Of a stretch of 55,853 bases of DNA, positions 1 to 9,258 are shown piece by piece. Where the stretch lies: positions 1 to 55,853 of the forward strand of contig QTVU01000017.1 in NCBI GenBank assembly GCA_003460745.1, in the 5' to 3' direction. Numbering within the stretch: the stretch's first letter is position 1; every line of letters begins with the position of its first letter. Made by a program: the position numbers and the translations under genes. This DNA is from Firmicutes bacterium AM55-24TS. GTDB taxonomy: Bacteria > Bacillota > Clostridia > UBA1381. The notes under the pieces are model-generated. The model was not told the origin of the DNA and did no database searches. It was given only the letters and a program-made list of their open reading frames with translations.

Positions 1-158
1 GAACCTTCAAAACAACAGGAAATTTCAGAATTGCAGGAGCAAATCAAGCAGTTACAAATGGAAGTTGATGTATTAAAAGAAGCATTAAATCTGCTAAAAA
101 AAGACCCCGGCATCAATATAACGGAGCTGAAAAATCGCGAAAAAGCAGTGATTATTGG
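1..158 (+). pseudogene. IS3-family transposase OrfA remnant (both ends missing)
   Basis: The frame is open from the window edge. It gives a leucine-heptad coiled coil (ELQEQIKQLQMEVDVLKEAL) followed by KKDPGI and LKNREKAVII, the typical end of an IS3/IS150-type OrfA with the start of the OrfB-like part. After about base 158 the translation stops resembling a transposase and the opposite strand becomes coding for a membrane protein, so the element ends abruptly there. No terminal inverted repeat is recognisable at the junction. I read it as a dead fragment; whether more of it lies to the left cannot be seen. Confidence 0.65.
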
Positions 159-422
159 GCATTTTTGGGCAGAATATTTCTTCAAATTAGCTCTAAATCT
201 AAGCAAAATTACGACAGTCGATAAAAGATATATAAAACACGATATAATATTCCTCAAGCCACCTATATAATGATAATTGTGTTCAGCATCATAAAAAGCA
301 AAACTGTCAAATACTGCAAATTTTGTATACCACCACAATAATCCTATCCAGGCTGTTATTACTAATATTTCTATAATAAAACTATAGTTTTTCGCTTTCG
401 TATCACAAAACATCTTTTTCAT
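158..422 (-). pseudogene. small membrane protein gene truncated by the IS3 remnant
   Basis: An ATG at 420-422 is preceded by a good ribosome site (AAAAGGTGAGC). The frame encodes MKKMFCDTKAKNYSF, then a membrane segment (about residues 15-32, rich in I, L and W) and a second one (about residues 62-77), ending in basic residues (RFRANLKKY). From about base 158 down the frame stays open to the window edge but only reads antisense through the IS remnant, so the native C-terminus is lost. It lies 52 bases downstream of the bile salt hydrolase on the same strand and may be co-transcribed with it. I do not recognise the family. Confidence 0.5.
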
Positions 423-474
423 AAAGCTCACCTTTTATTGTTTTAAATACCTCATTCATAATATATCCGCTTTC

Positions 475-1452
475 TCATTGGTTCTGTATTTTTATTTGTT
501 CACCTTGAATTAACGGATAGCATATAAGTTTATCTGAATTCAAATTTTCTTTATTCATATCAACACCTGTAATTTGATGATTTTCATAAGCGGTGTAATA
601 ATATATTCCCTTGTCACCGTTGCAACAAGAAGTGTAAATAGTGTATTCGAACGTACCGTCTGTAACTTCGCAACAGCCTTTTTGCTGTTCAACCGCACCA
701 AGAATATGAAAAAACTGACTTACACTTTCCGATTCAGTTTCTCCCGACAATGAATTTGTTTTCACGAATGCCGCTCTTACGAATCTTGACTGTGACGATA
801 AATCACCTGGCAAGCCGATTGCTCCCATACCACGACTGTACATATTCAAATTCAACTTATCCGAAAAATTGTTTTTAGGTGATTTCGGTGACAAATTCAT
901 ATAGTTGTTAAGATTAAACATCTGCTTGTCAAAAGGCGGATTGTTCGTAAGCACACCGACAGGATTGTCATAAATTTTTATACCGTCTTTAATAGATTCA
1001 ACGGTTATGGCCTCGTTTTTATCGGCGATTATCCAATGTAACTGTGCCAAAGTCATTTTTTTGTTAAAAGGAATGTTCGTTATATTAATTTTTCCAAGCA
1101 ACTCCCTTGCCTCTTTTACACTTGCACATTTACCTAAAATATACGGTATAAATTCAAATTGCGTGATATTATCCTTACCGTCAATCACTTCTTTATAATC
1201 CGCATTGCCGACAAAGTTAAGTCCTGCCATACCAAGACCTTTTTCATTAATTGCGTCATAATAAAGCGGATAATTTTCGGCAATATGAGCCATCCCTATC
1301 ATCGCGTAATGAGTTTCCATTATGCCCATATTTTTTAGATTGAATTTATAATTTCGAGGTGTTATCGTAATTTCTTCACCATATGAAAATTCATAATCAA
1401 GCGTTCTTCCGAAATAAAAATCTTTTGTTTTATACGTTGCTGCAGTACACAT
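475..1452 (-). CDS. bsh: choloylglycine hydrolase / bile salt hydrolase
   Basis: An Ntn-family linear amide hydrolase of 325 residues, the usual size for bile salt hydrolases and penicillin V acylases. It would deconjugate glycine- or taurine-linked bile acids. The start MCTAATYKTKD places the nucleophile Cys at position 2 once Met is removed. The expected partners are visible: FGRTLDYE (Arg16, Asp19), GLNF near residue 78, GVLTNNPPF (Asn near 167) and SQSRFVRA (Arg near 220). There is no signal peptide, so it acts in the cytoplasm. A GGAGG ribosome site lies 8 bases before the ATG and an extended -10 (TGTTATAAT) at about 1485-1493. Bile salt versus penicillin V preference cannot be settled from sequence alone, but a gut setting favours bile salts. 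Confidence 0.9.
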   Translation of the reverse strand: MCTAATYKTKDFYFGRTLDYEFSYGEEITITPRNYKFNLKNMGIMETHYAMIGMAHIAENYPLYYDAINEKGLGMAGLNFVGNADYKEVIDGKDNITQFEFIPYILGKCASVKEARELLGKINITNIPFNKKMTLAQLHWIIADKNEAITVESIKDGIKIYDNPVGVLTNNPPFDKQMFNLNNYMNLSPKSPKNNFSDKLNLNMYSRGMGAIGLPGDLSSQSRFVRAAFVKTNSLSGETESESVSQFFHILGAVEQQKGCCEVTDGTFEYTIYTSCCNGDKGIYYYTAYENHQITGVDMNKENLNSDKLICYPLIQGEQIKIQNQ

Positions 1453-1484
1453 AAAATGTTACCTCCGATAAATTATTTACTTAT

Positions 1485-1493
1485 ATTATAACA
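1485..1493 (-). promoter_or_regulatory. extended -10 promoter of the bile salt hydrolase gene
   Basis: The minus strand reads TGT-TATAAT about 33 bases upstream of the start codon. No convincing -35 lies 17 bases further up, where an inverted repeat occupies the space. Confidence 0.45.
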
Positions 1494-1530
1494 CAAGACA
1501 ACCCAAAAATTTCAGGTTGTCTTGTGAATT
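1492..1530 (-). terminator. stem-loop after the rhamnogalacturonan lyase gene
   Basis: Arms ACAAGACAACC and GGTTGTCTTGT enclose an A/T-rich loop just beyond the lyase stop codon. The T-run is on the plus-strand side, so termination on the minus strand is plausible but not certain. The left arm abuts the bsh -10. Confidence 0.5.
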
Positions 1531-1535
1531 TTTTG

Positions 1536-4500
1536 TTAATTTGCTTTTATGCCGACTTTCATATTGTCAATGTCGGTTGCCCAAGTAAAGTTCTTTTCAA
1601 CTCTTACCGCCAAGACTTCCATTGCATTAAAATCTGTTGCATTTTCAAAAGGCAAATCTGTTATTTTAGCTGTTTTACTGCCGTCAGAGATAGTGGCGTT
1701 GCATACTTTTTTATCAAAGTCAGCCTCAATAACCACGTTATAAACAGTGTCTTTATTAAAGCCTGTACCTACGTCCTTCCAATCTGTTTCAAGAAGTCCG
1801 TTTGCTATTCCGCCGTTTGCCGAATATTGCAATTCCGCACCTTTTTGGGTTTTCAATGCAAAGAATGTATTTTTTGATGAATCGGCAAATCTCAATTCAC
1901 CGTATGACTGTCCGCCTGTACACTCGCCGACTTTCCAATCAAGCTCAATTCTTACTGTGCCGTTCATTTTATACGGAAGATTATAAATTGCATTTCTGTT
2001 TCCTTTTGTACTGTCCTCAAAATGCATTACTTTGCCGTTTGTTCCTTGTGCTACCGCGATATTTGCCAGTTCACCGGGCTTTTTCGTACCTGCCCATTCA
2101 AGTTTATCGCCTATATTATACTTTTCATAATCTTCGTTTATATACATTTTCCACGCTACATTATTAGAATCTGTATATTCCGTATAGTCCGCCGTTGCCA
2201 ATAGGTCAGGTTCTTCTGTCGGAACCGGTGTTTCAATTATTTCCTGATCTTCCTCTTTGCCGTTTTTTAATGCAGCAGCATACTTTGCGGCATTTGCTTT
2301 ATCATAGAATTGTACAGATCCGATATATATTAATCTGTTGTCTGCGTCCCACTCAACCTTTTTACCGATAGATTCAGCAATAAATCTAAGAGGTATCAAC
2401 GTTCTGTCATTTACAACTTGTGCCGGAACGTCCATTTCAAAAGGAATATCATTAATCGTATATTCGCTCTTATCCAAAGTCATATTTACTTTATATCCGT
2501 TTCCAGAAAGTGTAACAGTCCTTGTCGAGTCATTATATCCAACGTCCATACCCAAGCTTTCAGCGATAAATCTAACCGGTACTAATGTTCTGTCATCAAC
2601 AATTATCGGTGTAACGTCACTGTTTTCTGTATCAATTTGTACAATATTATTGCCGACATAGGCATTTGCACAGTCAACTGCCAATTTTACACTTAATGCA
2701 CCTGTTTTTGCGTTAATGTCATAGGTACCGTGCGAGCCTGTCAAATCAGGGTTTGTGATTTTTTTGCCGTCTTTTATAACATATCCCTCAAACATAGGTA
2801 CTTTTGTTGTTTCAGCACCAAGATAATAGCTTAAATTCGGCGGTTGATTGTAGTGGTTATTTTGTACCGCAACAGACGCTCTGTAATATGAATCATGCAT
2901 TAATGTATTCAATTTATATGATGTAGGAATTGAAGTCGAGTATATTCTTATTTCCTTTTCATCTGCGGTTTTCCATACAATTTCTTCACGCCAGTCACCG
3001 AACAAATCCGCACTGATACAAGGTACTGCCTTTGTACCGCTGTTTGACGCGCAATCATCTGCCGTCATAAGCACGTCAACAGACTTGTCCTCCCAGTTAT
3101 ATTTTGATACGGTTGTACCGTCAAGCAATTCGCTAAGTAAATCACCGTCCCAATAAACCTTGAAATTCATCGGAATGGTTGCGTTGCTGTCAACAGTACC
3201 GTCAATTTTTCTGAACTTAAAACCATTCCATGTATCAGCTATATTTTCACCGCTGATATTGGCAGGAATTGTTGCAGTTGAGCCCCATACTTCAAAGCCT
3301 TTGTGTGTAGGGTCTATATCCGCCGAACGACTTCTGCCTGTATCTTTATTTTTGCTGTAACCCCATTGAACTTCACCTGTTCTTGCATCGTGATACTCGA
3401 TATTTGCCATAAGCTGTGATGTTTCGTGACAAGCCCACGTCATATAGCCGTTAAAATCAGGATCTGTTTTTGCAACATCAAACGCATCTCCATGAGCCAA
3501 TTTTTGAGCATTGCCGTCATTATCATATACCTTTACGGCATACATTTCACTTCCGTCATGGTCAATAGCCATAGGTCCGGATAATATTTCGTCTTTTCCG
3601 TCAAAATCAACGTCTACCGTTACAAGATTATGGTTGCACGCACCCCATATACTGTTTACATCATCTTTGTTTTCGGTATTGTGTACCCAATCTTCTTTAA
3701 ACTTTCCGTCCTCAATATGCCATGCTGCCGCTCTTACGTTATCCCACGCACCACGCACCATAACAACACTCGGTGTTACACCGTCAAGATATGCCAAGCC
3801 GAAAAGATAGTGGCTTGCTCTCTTTGTAAGACGTCCTGTATCACTGTATCTGTATGACCAGTCCGAAAGCGGTTCTTTTGACGGTTTTAGGTCTGTTCTG
3901 TCTGTTTCCTCACCTGTTTCGCCGTCATATATCGAAAGAAATTCAGGTGTTGAAACTATGTATTGTCTGTCCTTAAATATTGCCAAATTGCTCTCCGACT
4001 TTGAATAATCGGTTATTCCGTCACCGTTCGTATCGCCTGTTGTATTTCCTTTTCCGTCTGTTGTACCCTCGAACGAACGCATTATAACTTCTGCTTTTCC
4101 GTCGCCGTCCATATCATATGCAAGGAAGTTTATATCTACTTCATTAATTTCGTTAGGACCTATATCGATTGTCCACATATGTGTACCGTCTGTTTTGTAT
4201 GCCTCGATAACAGGATATGATGTTCTTGTGTTAACGTCCATACTCGGCACTCGTCTTAACAAAATTTCGTATTCTCCGTCACCGTCAAGGTCTGCAACCG
4301 CACCGTCATCAATGTTGTATCCTTCACGCTCCGTTACTTTAAAGCCAATATAATTTTTATCCCATGCCGTAGTCGTATACTCTACTCCTGTTTCTTCACC
4401 GTTCTCTACTTCTTTTAAAGTATACTCTGCATTTGTACTTGCTCCGGTATGGAAAAAGTTTGTCGTAGTTATCGGCTTGTCATTCAGCTTTTCACCGCTA

Positions 4501-4817
4501 CAATAAAGATTGTATGTCAAGCTGTTTGAATCCGTACCTAAAAAACGCCAGCTTACAAGCGTTCCGTTTTCTCCCGGTACTGCCACCAAACCTCTTGAAA
4601 GATTTTCAAACTGTCTTTCATTTTTTGGTCTTTGCTCATACAATTTTTCAGTTTCGGAACGTTGTTCTTGATTTACTTCCACCTCATAATGACCGAGTGT
4701 AAAACCGTCGGAATCATTATATGCGTCAAATTTTGCAAACGCACTTGCACTGCTTGCAAGCATTATCGCAGAAACCACCGCTGAAATCACACGAATTTTG
4801 TTCTTCTTCATCTTCAT
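1536..4817 (-). CDS. secreted rhamnogalacturonan lyase (PL11) with cell-wall stalk domain
   Basis: A 1,093-residue exported polysaccharide lyase that should cleave the rhamnose-galacturonate backbone of rhamnogalacturonan I by beta-elimination. A signal peptide (about residues 1-28, ending SASAFA) is followed by the family-11 beta-propeller (about 60-690). Its hallmarks are VSWRFLGTD, Asp-rich calcium loops such as DLDGDGEYEILLRR and DMDGDGKAEV, HYLFGLAYLDG, and ADLFGDWREEIVWKT. Next come paired copper-amine-oxidase-N-like units with RTLVPVRFIAESLG and RTLIPLRFIAESIG (about 725-830), a Pro/Glu linker, and a C-terminal beta-sandwich of about 210 residues that may bind carbohydrate or wall. No SLH domain is present. 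The ribosome site GAAGGAAG is 6 bases before the ATG. A decayed paralogue lies 1.3 kb upstream. Confidence 0.93.
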   Translation of the reverse strand: MKMKKNKIRVISAVVSAIMLASSASAFAKFDAYNDSDGFTLGHYEVEVNQEQRSETEKLYEQRPKNERQFENLSRGLVAVPGENGTLVSWRFLGTDSNSLTYNLYCSGEKLNDKPITTTNFFHTGASTNAEYTLKEVENGEETGVEYTTTAWDKNYIGFKVTEREGYNIDDGAVADLDGDGEYEILLRRVPSMDVNTRTSYPVIEAYKTDGTHMWTIDIGPNEINEVDINFLAYDMDGDGKAEVIMRSFEGTTDGKGNTTGDTNGDGITDYSKSESNLAIFKDRQYIVSTPEFLSIYDGETGEETDRTDLKPSKEPLSDWSYRYSDTGRLTKRASHYLFGLAYLDGVTPSVVMVRGAWDNVRAAAWHIEDGKFKEDWVHNTENKDDVNSIWGACNHNLVTVDVDFDGKDEILSGPMAIDHDGSEMYAVKVYDNDGNAQKLAHGDAFDVAKTDPDFNGYMTWACHETSQLMANIEYHDARTGEVQWGYSKNKDTGRSRSADIDPTHKGFEVWGSTATIPANISGENIADTWNGFKFRKIDGTVDSNATIPMNFKVYWDGDLLSELLDGTTVSKYNWEDKSVDVLMTADDCASNSGTKAVPCISADLFGDWREEIVWKTADEKEIRIYSTSIPTSYKLNTLMHDSYYRASVAVQNNHYNQPPNLSYYLGAETTKVPMFEGYVIKDGKKITNPDLTGSHGTYDINAKTGALSVKLAVDCANAYVGNNIVQIDTENSDVTPIIVDDRTLVPVRFIAESLGMDVGYNDSTRTVTLSGNGYKVNMTLDKSEYTINDIPFEMDVPAQVVNDRTLIPLRFIAESIGKKVEWDADNRLIYIGSVQFYDKANAAKYAAALKNGKEEDQEIIETPVPTEEPDLLATADYTEYTDSNNVAWKMYINEDYEKYNIGDKLEWAGTKKPGELANIAVAQGTNGKVMHFEDSTKGNRNAIYNLPYKMNGTVRIELDWKVGECTGGQSYGELRFADSSKNTFFALKTQKGAELQYSANGGIANGLLETDWKDVGTGFNKDTVYNVVIEADFDKKVCNATISDGSKTAKITDLPFENATDFNAMEVLAVRVEKNFTWATDIDNMKVGIKAN

Positions 4818-4855
4818 AACACTTCCTTCATAATTTATTTATATTTAGAATTATA

Positions 4856-6058
4856 TCACAAATATTTCGTGTTGTACAGACTTTTTTTGTGCAAATTCAT
4901 TATTATTAAAGTAATTATAAGTGTTATAGGAAAAACAGTGGCGGCCAAAATGCCCATTTTCAAATTGTCGCCAAGCATACTTGCTATTTTACCTGCAAAT
5001 GTAGGACCTCCTGCACAACCGACATCTCCGGCTAATGCAAGAAATGCGAACATAGCCGTACCGCCGCCTTTTATAGAGGTTGACGCATCGCTGTATGTTC
5101 CGGGCCAAAGTATGCCTACCGAAAACCCTGATACCGCAATCCCGATTAAGCCGACAATCGCCGATGATGAAAACGATACCGTTAAATATGAAAGCACACA
5201 TAAACAACCGCTGAAAACCATCATTTTATACAGATTGATTTTTTCTCCGAATTTACCGTAAATCGCTCTTGAAATACCCATAAGTACAGAAAATACCGTA
5301 GGTCCTACCAAGTCACCTATTGATTTTGATATTCCGAGTGCCTTTTCAACAAATGCCGACGCCCACTGGCTTACAGACTGTTCACTTGCTCCGGCACAGC
5401 ACATAATAATCAACAATCCCCAAAATGCCTTTTGCTTTATAAGTTCTTTTAAAGACAGTCTGTTTTCTTCTTCGTTAATAAGCGGTGCAATAGGCACTTT
5501 TAGAAATGTCAATCCGTTTATAACAGGTACTGCCGCCCAAACAAGTGCAAGTATCTTCCAATTATCAATACCAAATACATTAAAGAATATTGTTGATATT
5601 ACTACTACTCCCGCCGTACCCCAACAGTAAAATGAATGTAGCATACTCATAGTTTTGTCTTTATGTTCATTCGGACAAGCCTCAACTATCGGACTTACAA
5701 CAACTTCAAGCAATCCTCCGCCGACTGCATAAAGAAACACCGAAATAAATATTCCCATAAAAGAATCATTCATCATATCGGGCAATATCGCTATCGAAAT
5801 CAATCCCAATGCCGCGAATAAGTGTGCTATAAGTACAGATAGCCTGTATCCGATTTTATCGATAAAAAATGCCGACGCAAAATCTATTATAAGCTGTAAA
5901 CCAAAGTTGATTGTAATTAATAAGGTTATCTTCGACAGCGGTATACTGTATTGCGATTGAAACGTAATAAACAACAGCGGTACGAAATTGTTTACTATCG
6001 CTTGAACTATGTACCCGATAAAGCACGACCGTATTGTACTGTTATAATTAACTTTCAT
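4856..6058 (-). CDS. MFS transporter, sugar-type
   Basis: About 400 residues with twelve predicted membrane segments of the major facilitator superfamily. The A-motif-like FFIDKIGYRLSV lies between segments 2 and 3, and a Gly-rich GFSVGILWPGTYSD lies in the second half, as in the FucP-like carriers. The start is placed at MKVNYNST because AGAGGTG lies 5 bases upstream; the frame continues 54 codons further up, but those codons encode the relic of a different gene. It follows the lyase relic and precedes the intact lyase on the same strand, so import of rhamnogalacturonan breakdown products is a reasonable guess, not shown. Confidence 0.8.
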   Translation of the reverse strand: MKVNYNSTIRSCFIGYIVQAIVNNFVPLLFITFQSQYSIPLSKITLLITINFGLQLIIDFASAFFIDKIGYRLSVLIAHLFAALGLISIAILPDMMNDSFMGIFISVFLYAVGGGLLEVVVSPIVEACPNEHKDKTMSMLHSFYCWGTAGVVVISTIFFNVFGIDNWKILALVWAAVPVINGLTFLKVPIAPLINEEENRLSLKELIKQKAFWGLLIIMCCAGASEQSVSQWASAFVEKALGISKSIGDLVGPTVFSVLMGISRAIYGKFGEKINLYKMMVFSGCLCVLSYLTVSFSSSAIVGLIGIAVSGFSVGILWPGTYSDASTSIKGGGTAMFAFLALAGDVGCAGGPTFAGKIASMLGDNLKMGILAATVFPITLIITLIIMNLHKKSLYNTKYL

Positions 6059-6074
6059 ACTTTCACCTCTTAAT

Positions 6075-6485
6075 TTTTTATAATTATAACATAAATTATC
6101 ATAGCCTTTATATATCACCGTGACAGTTTGCGGTTCGACTTTCATATTATCAAAGCCCGATATTTCATATCCGCAGACTTCTCTTTCAGTGTTATCTTCA
6201 TATAGCATCTTTACAGACAAACTGTTTTTATCAAATTCTTCACCGATTTAATAATTCGTCTTTTCTGTTGTCGTATATACTCTAAGTGCATTTCCGTCAG
6301 TTGTCGGATATACTACTTCTCACGCCAATCGCCGAACAAATCAGCTTGAAGTGAAGGATTTGCCTTTGAACTGTTTATGCTGACACAACCGTCTGCTTTA
6401 AATATACTTGCCTTTTTGAACCGCATACGGTTTTTCGCCGTCCAAATATGAAACTGTTGCAAGGAAACGATTACATCTTTGATTA
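6075..6485 (-). pseudogene. decayed second PL11 rhamnogalacturonan lyase with Ig-like domain
   Basis: Scattered minus-strand frames still show lyase sequence in the right order: NRFLATVSYLDGEKPYAV (about 6415-6480), NPSLQADLFGDWRE (about 6325-6375) and, one frame away, VVYPTTDGNALRVYTTTEKT (about 6255-6318). These match HYLFGLAYLDG and ADLFGDWREEIVWKT of the intact gene downstream. The tail EREVCGYEISGFDNM and QTVTVIYKGYD (about 6095-6205) resembles a bacterial Ig-like group-4 domain. Stops, a frameshift and a large internal deletion mark it as dead. Confidence 0.75.
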
Positions 6486-6498
6486 CTCATTCATTTTT

Positions 6499-7490
6499 TT
6501 ATTTCCACGCAGTATTTAAAAATAATTCGATAAGACCTATTCTCGAATACCCCGCTTTTTCGGCGGCAAGCATCATAAGTGAATCTTGATTTTGTCTGTG
6601 CACTCTTGTTGCCATTGTCATGTTTGGCTTCATATTAACGTCAAACATCAAATATTTACCGTCCTTATTTTACGGCAATCTATTCTTATAGGTGCTTTTA
6701 AACCCAATATCTCATATGCTTTTTCGCAGTTATTCATAATATCGGTATATTCTTCAATATTTTCAACCGCTTTGCTGTTTTCTGAAACGGCTACTTTTCC
6801 GCTGTACGGTGCAATTCCGTTTTGATGATTAAATCTTGATACAGGTGGCAAACAATACGGCTTTTTATGTTCACTGTCCGCCGGGAATACCGCAACTGTA
6901 ATTTCATCACCGTCCAAATACGGTTCTATCATAAATTCACTGCCGTATATTTTATCGGCAACAAGTTTATTTATGACTTTATCCAACTGTTCTTTGTTTT
7001 CGATAACAGATACGCCTTGACTGCCTCTGCCGCGTATCGGCTTTATAACACACGGAAAATCGCCGTTGTATTCGTCTGCCGATTTTACCGATACATCATT
7101 TACAATATCAAGTCCGTGTTCAAGCAAAATATGGTTAGTATAGTATTTATCATCGTAAGTCTGCACATCACTGCATTTTTGACCTATTACTTTAACTTTA
7201 CCTATGTATTTTTCAATAGGGTGTCCGTCATACAAAACGGTGTTCAGCCACAATACATCAGCCCCCATATTTATCGCTTTTGTTATTCCCTCCTCATCAT
7301 CACCGAATACCCAATCAATGTTGTTCTTTTCGTCGGGGTTCTCCACAGGTGTTATCAAATTATATCCGTTTTTCTTTAATTCATACGCAAGGTCTGAACC
7401 GCTGTCACTGTATCCGCCCTCTTTCATAGGCTTTCTGATATTACCCACCTGTGGCGGCTCTTTTACTTGATACAAAATTGCTATATTCAT
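6499..7490 (-). pseudogene. D-alanine-D-alanine ligase-like ATP-grasp protein, frameshifted
   Basis: The first frame (MNIAILYQVKEPPQVG to PIRIDCR) has an N-terminal ligase fold, the ATP-binding strand FPCVIKPIRGRGSQGV and MIEPYLDGDEITVAVFP, typical of ATP-grasp carboxylate-amine ligases. At the short T-run at 6668-6671 the frame breaks. In the next frame the expected C-terminus follows at once: NKDGKYLMFDVNMKPNMT, then MMLAAEKAGYSRIGLIELFL, ending at 6499. Restoring one base gives about 330 residues. The start MNIAI is chosen for the AAAGGG ribosome site; an ATG three codons upstream overlaps that site. Its substrate is unknown; true Ddl is less likely because of the divergent N-terminus. A sequencing error is a real alternative to gene decay. 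Confidence 0.7.
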
Positions 7491-7552
7491 AATATTCATC
7501 CCTTTATCGTTTGATAATTTTATTATAATCTTCTTACAATACACTGTCAACA

Positions 7553-7585
7553 TAAAAAAACTGCCGATTTTATGTCGGCAGTTTT
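7553..7585 (-). terminator. intrinsic terminator of hcp
   Basis: Arms ACTGCCGA and TCGGCAGT enclose a short loop just after the hcp stop. The minus strand continues with seven T residues. Confidence 0.85.
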
Positions 7586-7591
7586 TCTGTT

Positions 7592-9184
7592 TTAACCCAA
7601 TATATTTTTTAAATCTTCTTCAGGTGTTGTAATTTTTGCAATATTGTAGTTTTCTACCAAGTATCCCAATACATTCGGTGATATAAATGCTGGGAGTGTA
7701 GGACCAAGACGGATATTTTTAATACCGAGATGAAGAAGTGTAAGCAGAATACATACAGCTTTCTGTTCGTACCATGAAAGTATCATTGAAAGCGGAAGTT
7801 CATTTACTTCACATTCAAATGCCTCCGCAAGTGCAATGGCTACTTTAATCGCACCGTATGCGTCATTACACTGTCCCATGTCCATAATTCTCGGCAAACC
7901 GCCTATTGTACCTAAATCAAGGTCGTTAAAACGATATTTACCGCAAGCAAGCGTTAATATAATGGTATCGTCAGGCGTTTGCTTTACGAAATCGGTATAA
8001 TAGTTTCTTCCTGCACGTGCTCCGTCACAGCCACCTACCAAGAAGAAATGCTTTATAGCGCCGCTCTTAACTGCGTCAATAACTTTATCCGCAACGCTCA
8101 ATATTGTTCCGTGTCCGAAACCTGTTGTCACGCTTGTTCCGCCGTTTATACCTGTAAATTGCTTATCCTCGTCATACCCGCCAAGTTCAAGTGCCTTTTC
8201 GATAATCGGCGTAAAATCTTTATTATCACCGATATGTGTGATTTCAGGATATGATACAACTTCTGTTGTAAACACTCTGTCCGAATAGCTGTCCTTTGGT
8301 GGCATTAAACAGTTTGTTGTAAACAATATCGGTGCAGGTACATTTGCAAATTCTTTTTGTTGGTTTTGCCATGCCGTACCGAAGTTGCCCTTTAAATGCC
8401 TATACTTCTTTAATTCCGGATAGCCGTGTGCCGGTAACATTTCTCCGTGAGTATATATATTAATATTCTTATCCTTTGTCTGCTCCAAAAGCAATTTTAA
8501 ATCAAGCAAATCATGTCCCGAAATTATAATAAACGGACCTTTTTCAACTTTTAAATCAATAGTTGTCGGTGTCGGTGTTCCGTAAGTTTCCGTATTCGCT
8601 TTATCAAGCATTTCCATACATACAAGATTAACTTTTCCCAATTCCATAACTATCGGTAAAAGCTTATCCATTTCCCAATCTTCGCCAAGTGCAAACAATG
8701 CTTTCACAAAGAAATGGCTAACTTCATCATTTGTATAGCCGAGTACCATAGCGTGATAAGCATAAGCCGCCATACCTCTGATGCCGAAAAGTATAAGTGA
8801 TTTCAAACTGCGAATATCTTCATTATCTGTCCAAATATGCGACAAATCATATTCGTTATTTGTTCCGCACGGTGATGCACAAGCAAAACATTGCGGAACA
8901 AGCCTTTCTCTTTCTGCGCGAACTTTTTCAATCAATTCATTAAATGTCTGTTCGTTAAAGCTGACATTTGTAAGAGTTGTAAAAAGTCCTTCTATTATAA
9001 GTTTTAAAACGTTTCCTGTCGGTACAACATCACCTGTTGCACGAACAAGTCCGATAAGTTCACCTGTTAATTTATCCTGCAGAGCGGCAACATCTGCGTT
9101 TTTACCGCATACGCCTACCTTACCTGTACAACCGGAACATCCTGCTGTCTGTTCACATTGAAAGCAAAACATTTTATTTCCCAT
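7592..9184 (-). CDS. hcp: hydroxylamine reductase (hybrid cluster protein)
   Basis: A 530-residue hybrid-cluster protein that reduces hydroxylamine and, by current evidence for the family, nitric oxide, protecting anaerobes from nitrosative stress. The N-terminus MFCFQCEQTAGCSGC carries the cysteines of the first Fe-S cluster. Later ligands of the hybrid cluster are seen in SGHDLLDLK (His), TTNCLMPP, GGCDGARAG and LACGKYRF. The length matches the family. AAGGAGG lies 9 bases before the ATG. It is divergent from a Crp/Fnr-type regulator, with a perfect palindrome between them at the position expected of a class-II activator site. Confidence 0.96.
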   Translation of the reverse strand: MGNKMFCFQCEQTAGCSGCTGKVGVCGKNADVAALQDKLTGELIGLVRATGDVVPTGNVLKLIIEGLFTTLTNVSFNEQTFNELIEKVRAERERLVPQCFACASPCGTNNEYDLSHIWTDNEDIRSLKSLILFGIRGMAAYAYHAMVLGYTNDEVSHFFVKALFALGEDWEMDKLLPIVMELGKVNLVCMEMLDKANTETYGTPTPTTIDLKVEKGPFIIISGHDLLDLKLLLEQTKDKNINIYTHGEMLPAHGYPELKKYRHLKGNFGTAWQNQQKEFANVPAPILFTTNCLMPPKDSYSDRVFTTEVVSYPEITHIGDNKDFTPIIEKALELGGYDEDKQFTGINGGTSVTTGFGHGTILSVADKVIDAVKSGAIKHFFLVGGCDGARAGRNYYTDFVKQTPDDTIILTLACGKYRFNDLDLGTIGGLPRIMDMGQCNDAYGAIKVAIALAEAFECEVNELPLSMILSWYEQKAVCILLTLLHLGIKNIRLGPTLPAFISPNVLGYLVENYNIAKITTPEEDLKNILG

Positions 9185-9215
9185 ATATAAATCCTCCTTG
9201 TTAATACTTCATGTA

Positions 9216-9244
9216 TTGACTTTGTGAATTCAGTATAATATAAT
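9216..9244 (+). promoter_or_regulatory. sigma-A promoter of the Crp/Fnr-type regulator gene
   Basis: TTGACT at 9216-9221 and TATAAT at 9239-9244 with a 17-base spacer. Transcription would start near 9251, just before the palindrome at 9259-9274, so a bound regulator could block its own transcript. Confidence 0.75.
9232..9237 (-). promoter_or_regulatory. putative -10 of hcp
   Basis: The minus strand reads TATACT. No -35 consensus is found at the right distance. The palindrome centre (9266.5) falls about 41.5 bases upstream of the start implied by this box, the usual place for an activator of the CRP/FNR family. Confidence 0.45.
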
Positions 9245-9258
9245 CTTATAAAAAAATA

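Noticed and set aside
6059..6220. 54-codon N-terminal extension of the MFS transporter
   Set aside because: It encodes an Ig-like tail of the decayed lyase, and a good ribosome site precedes the internal start at 6058.
6499..7490. Assignment as the cell's essential D-Ala-D-Ala ligase
   Set aside because: The N-terminus is divergent and the frame is broken; an essential ddl would be expected intact elsewhere.
7979..8254. Plus-strand frame inside hcp
   Set aside because: Antisense shadow of a well-conserved gene without its own start signal.
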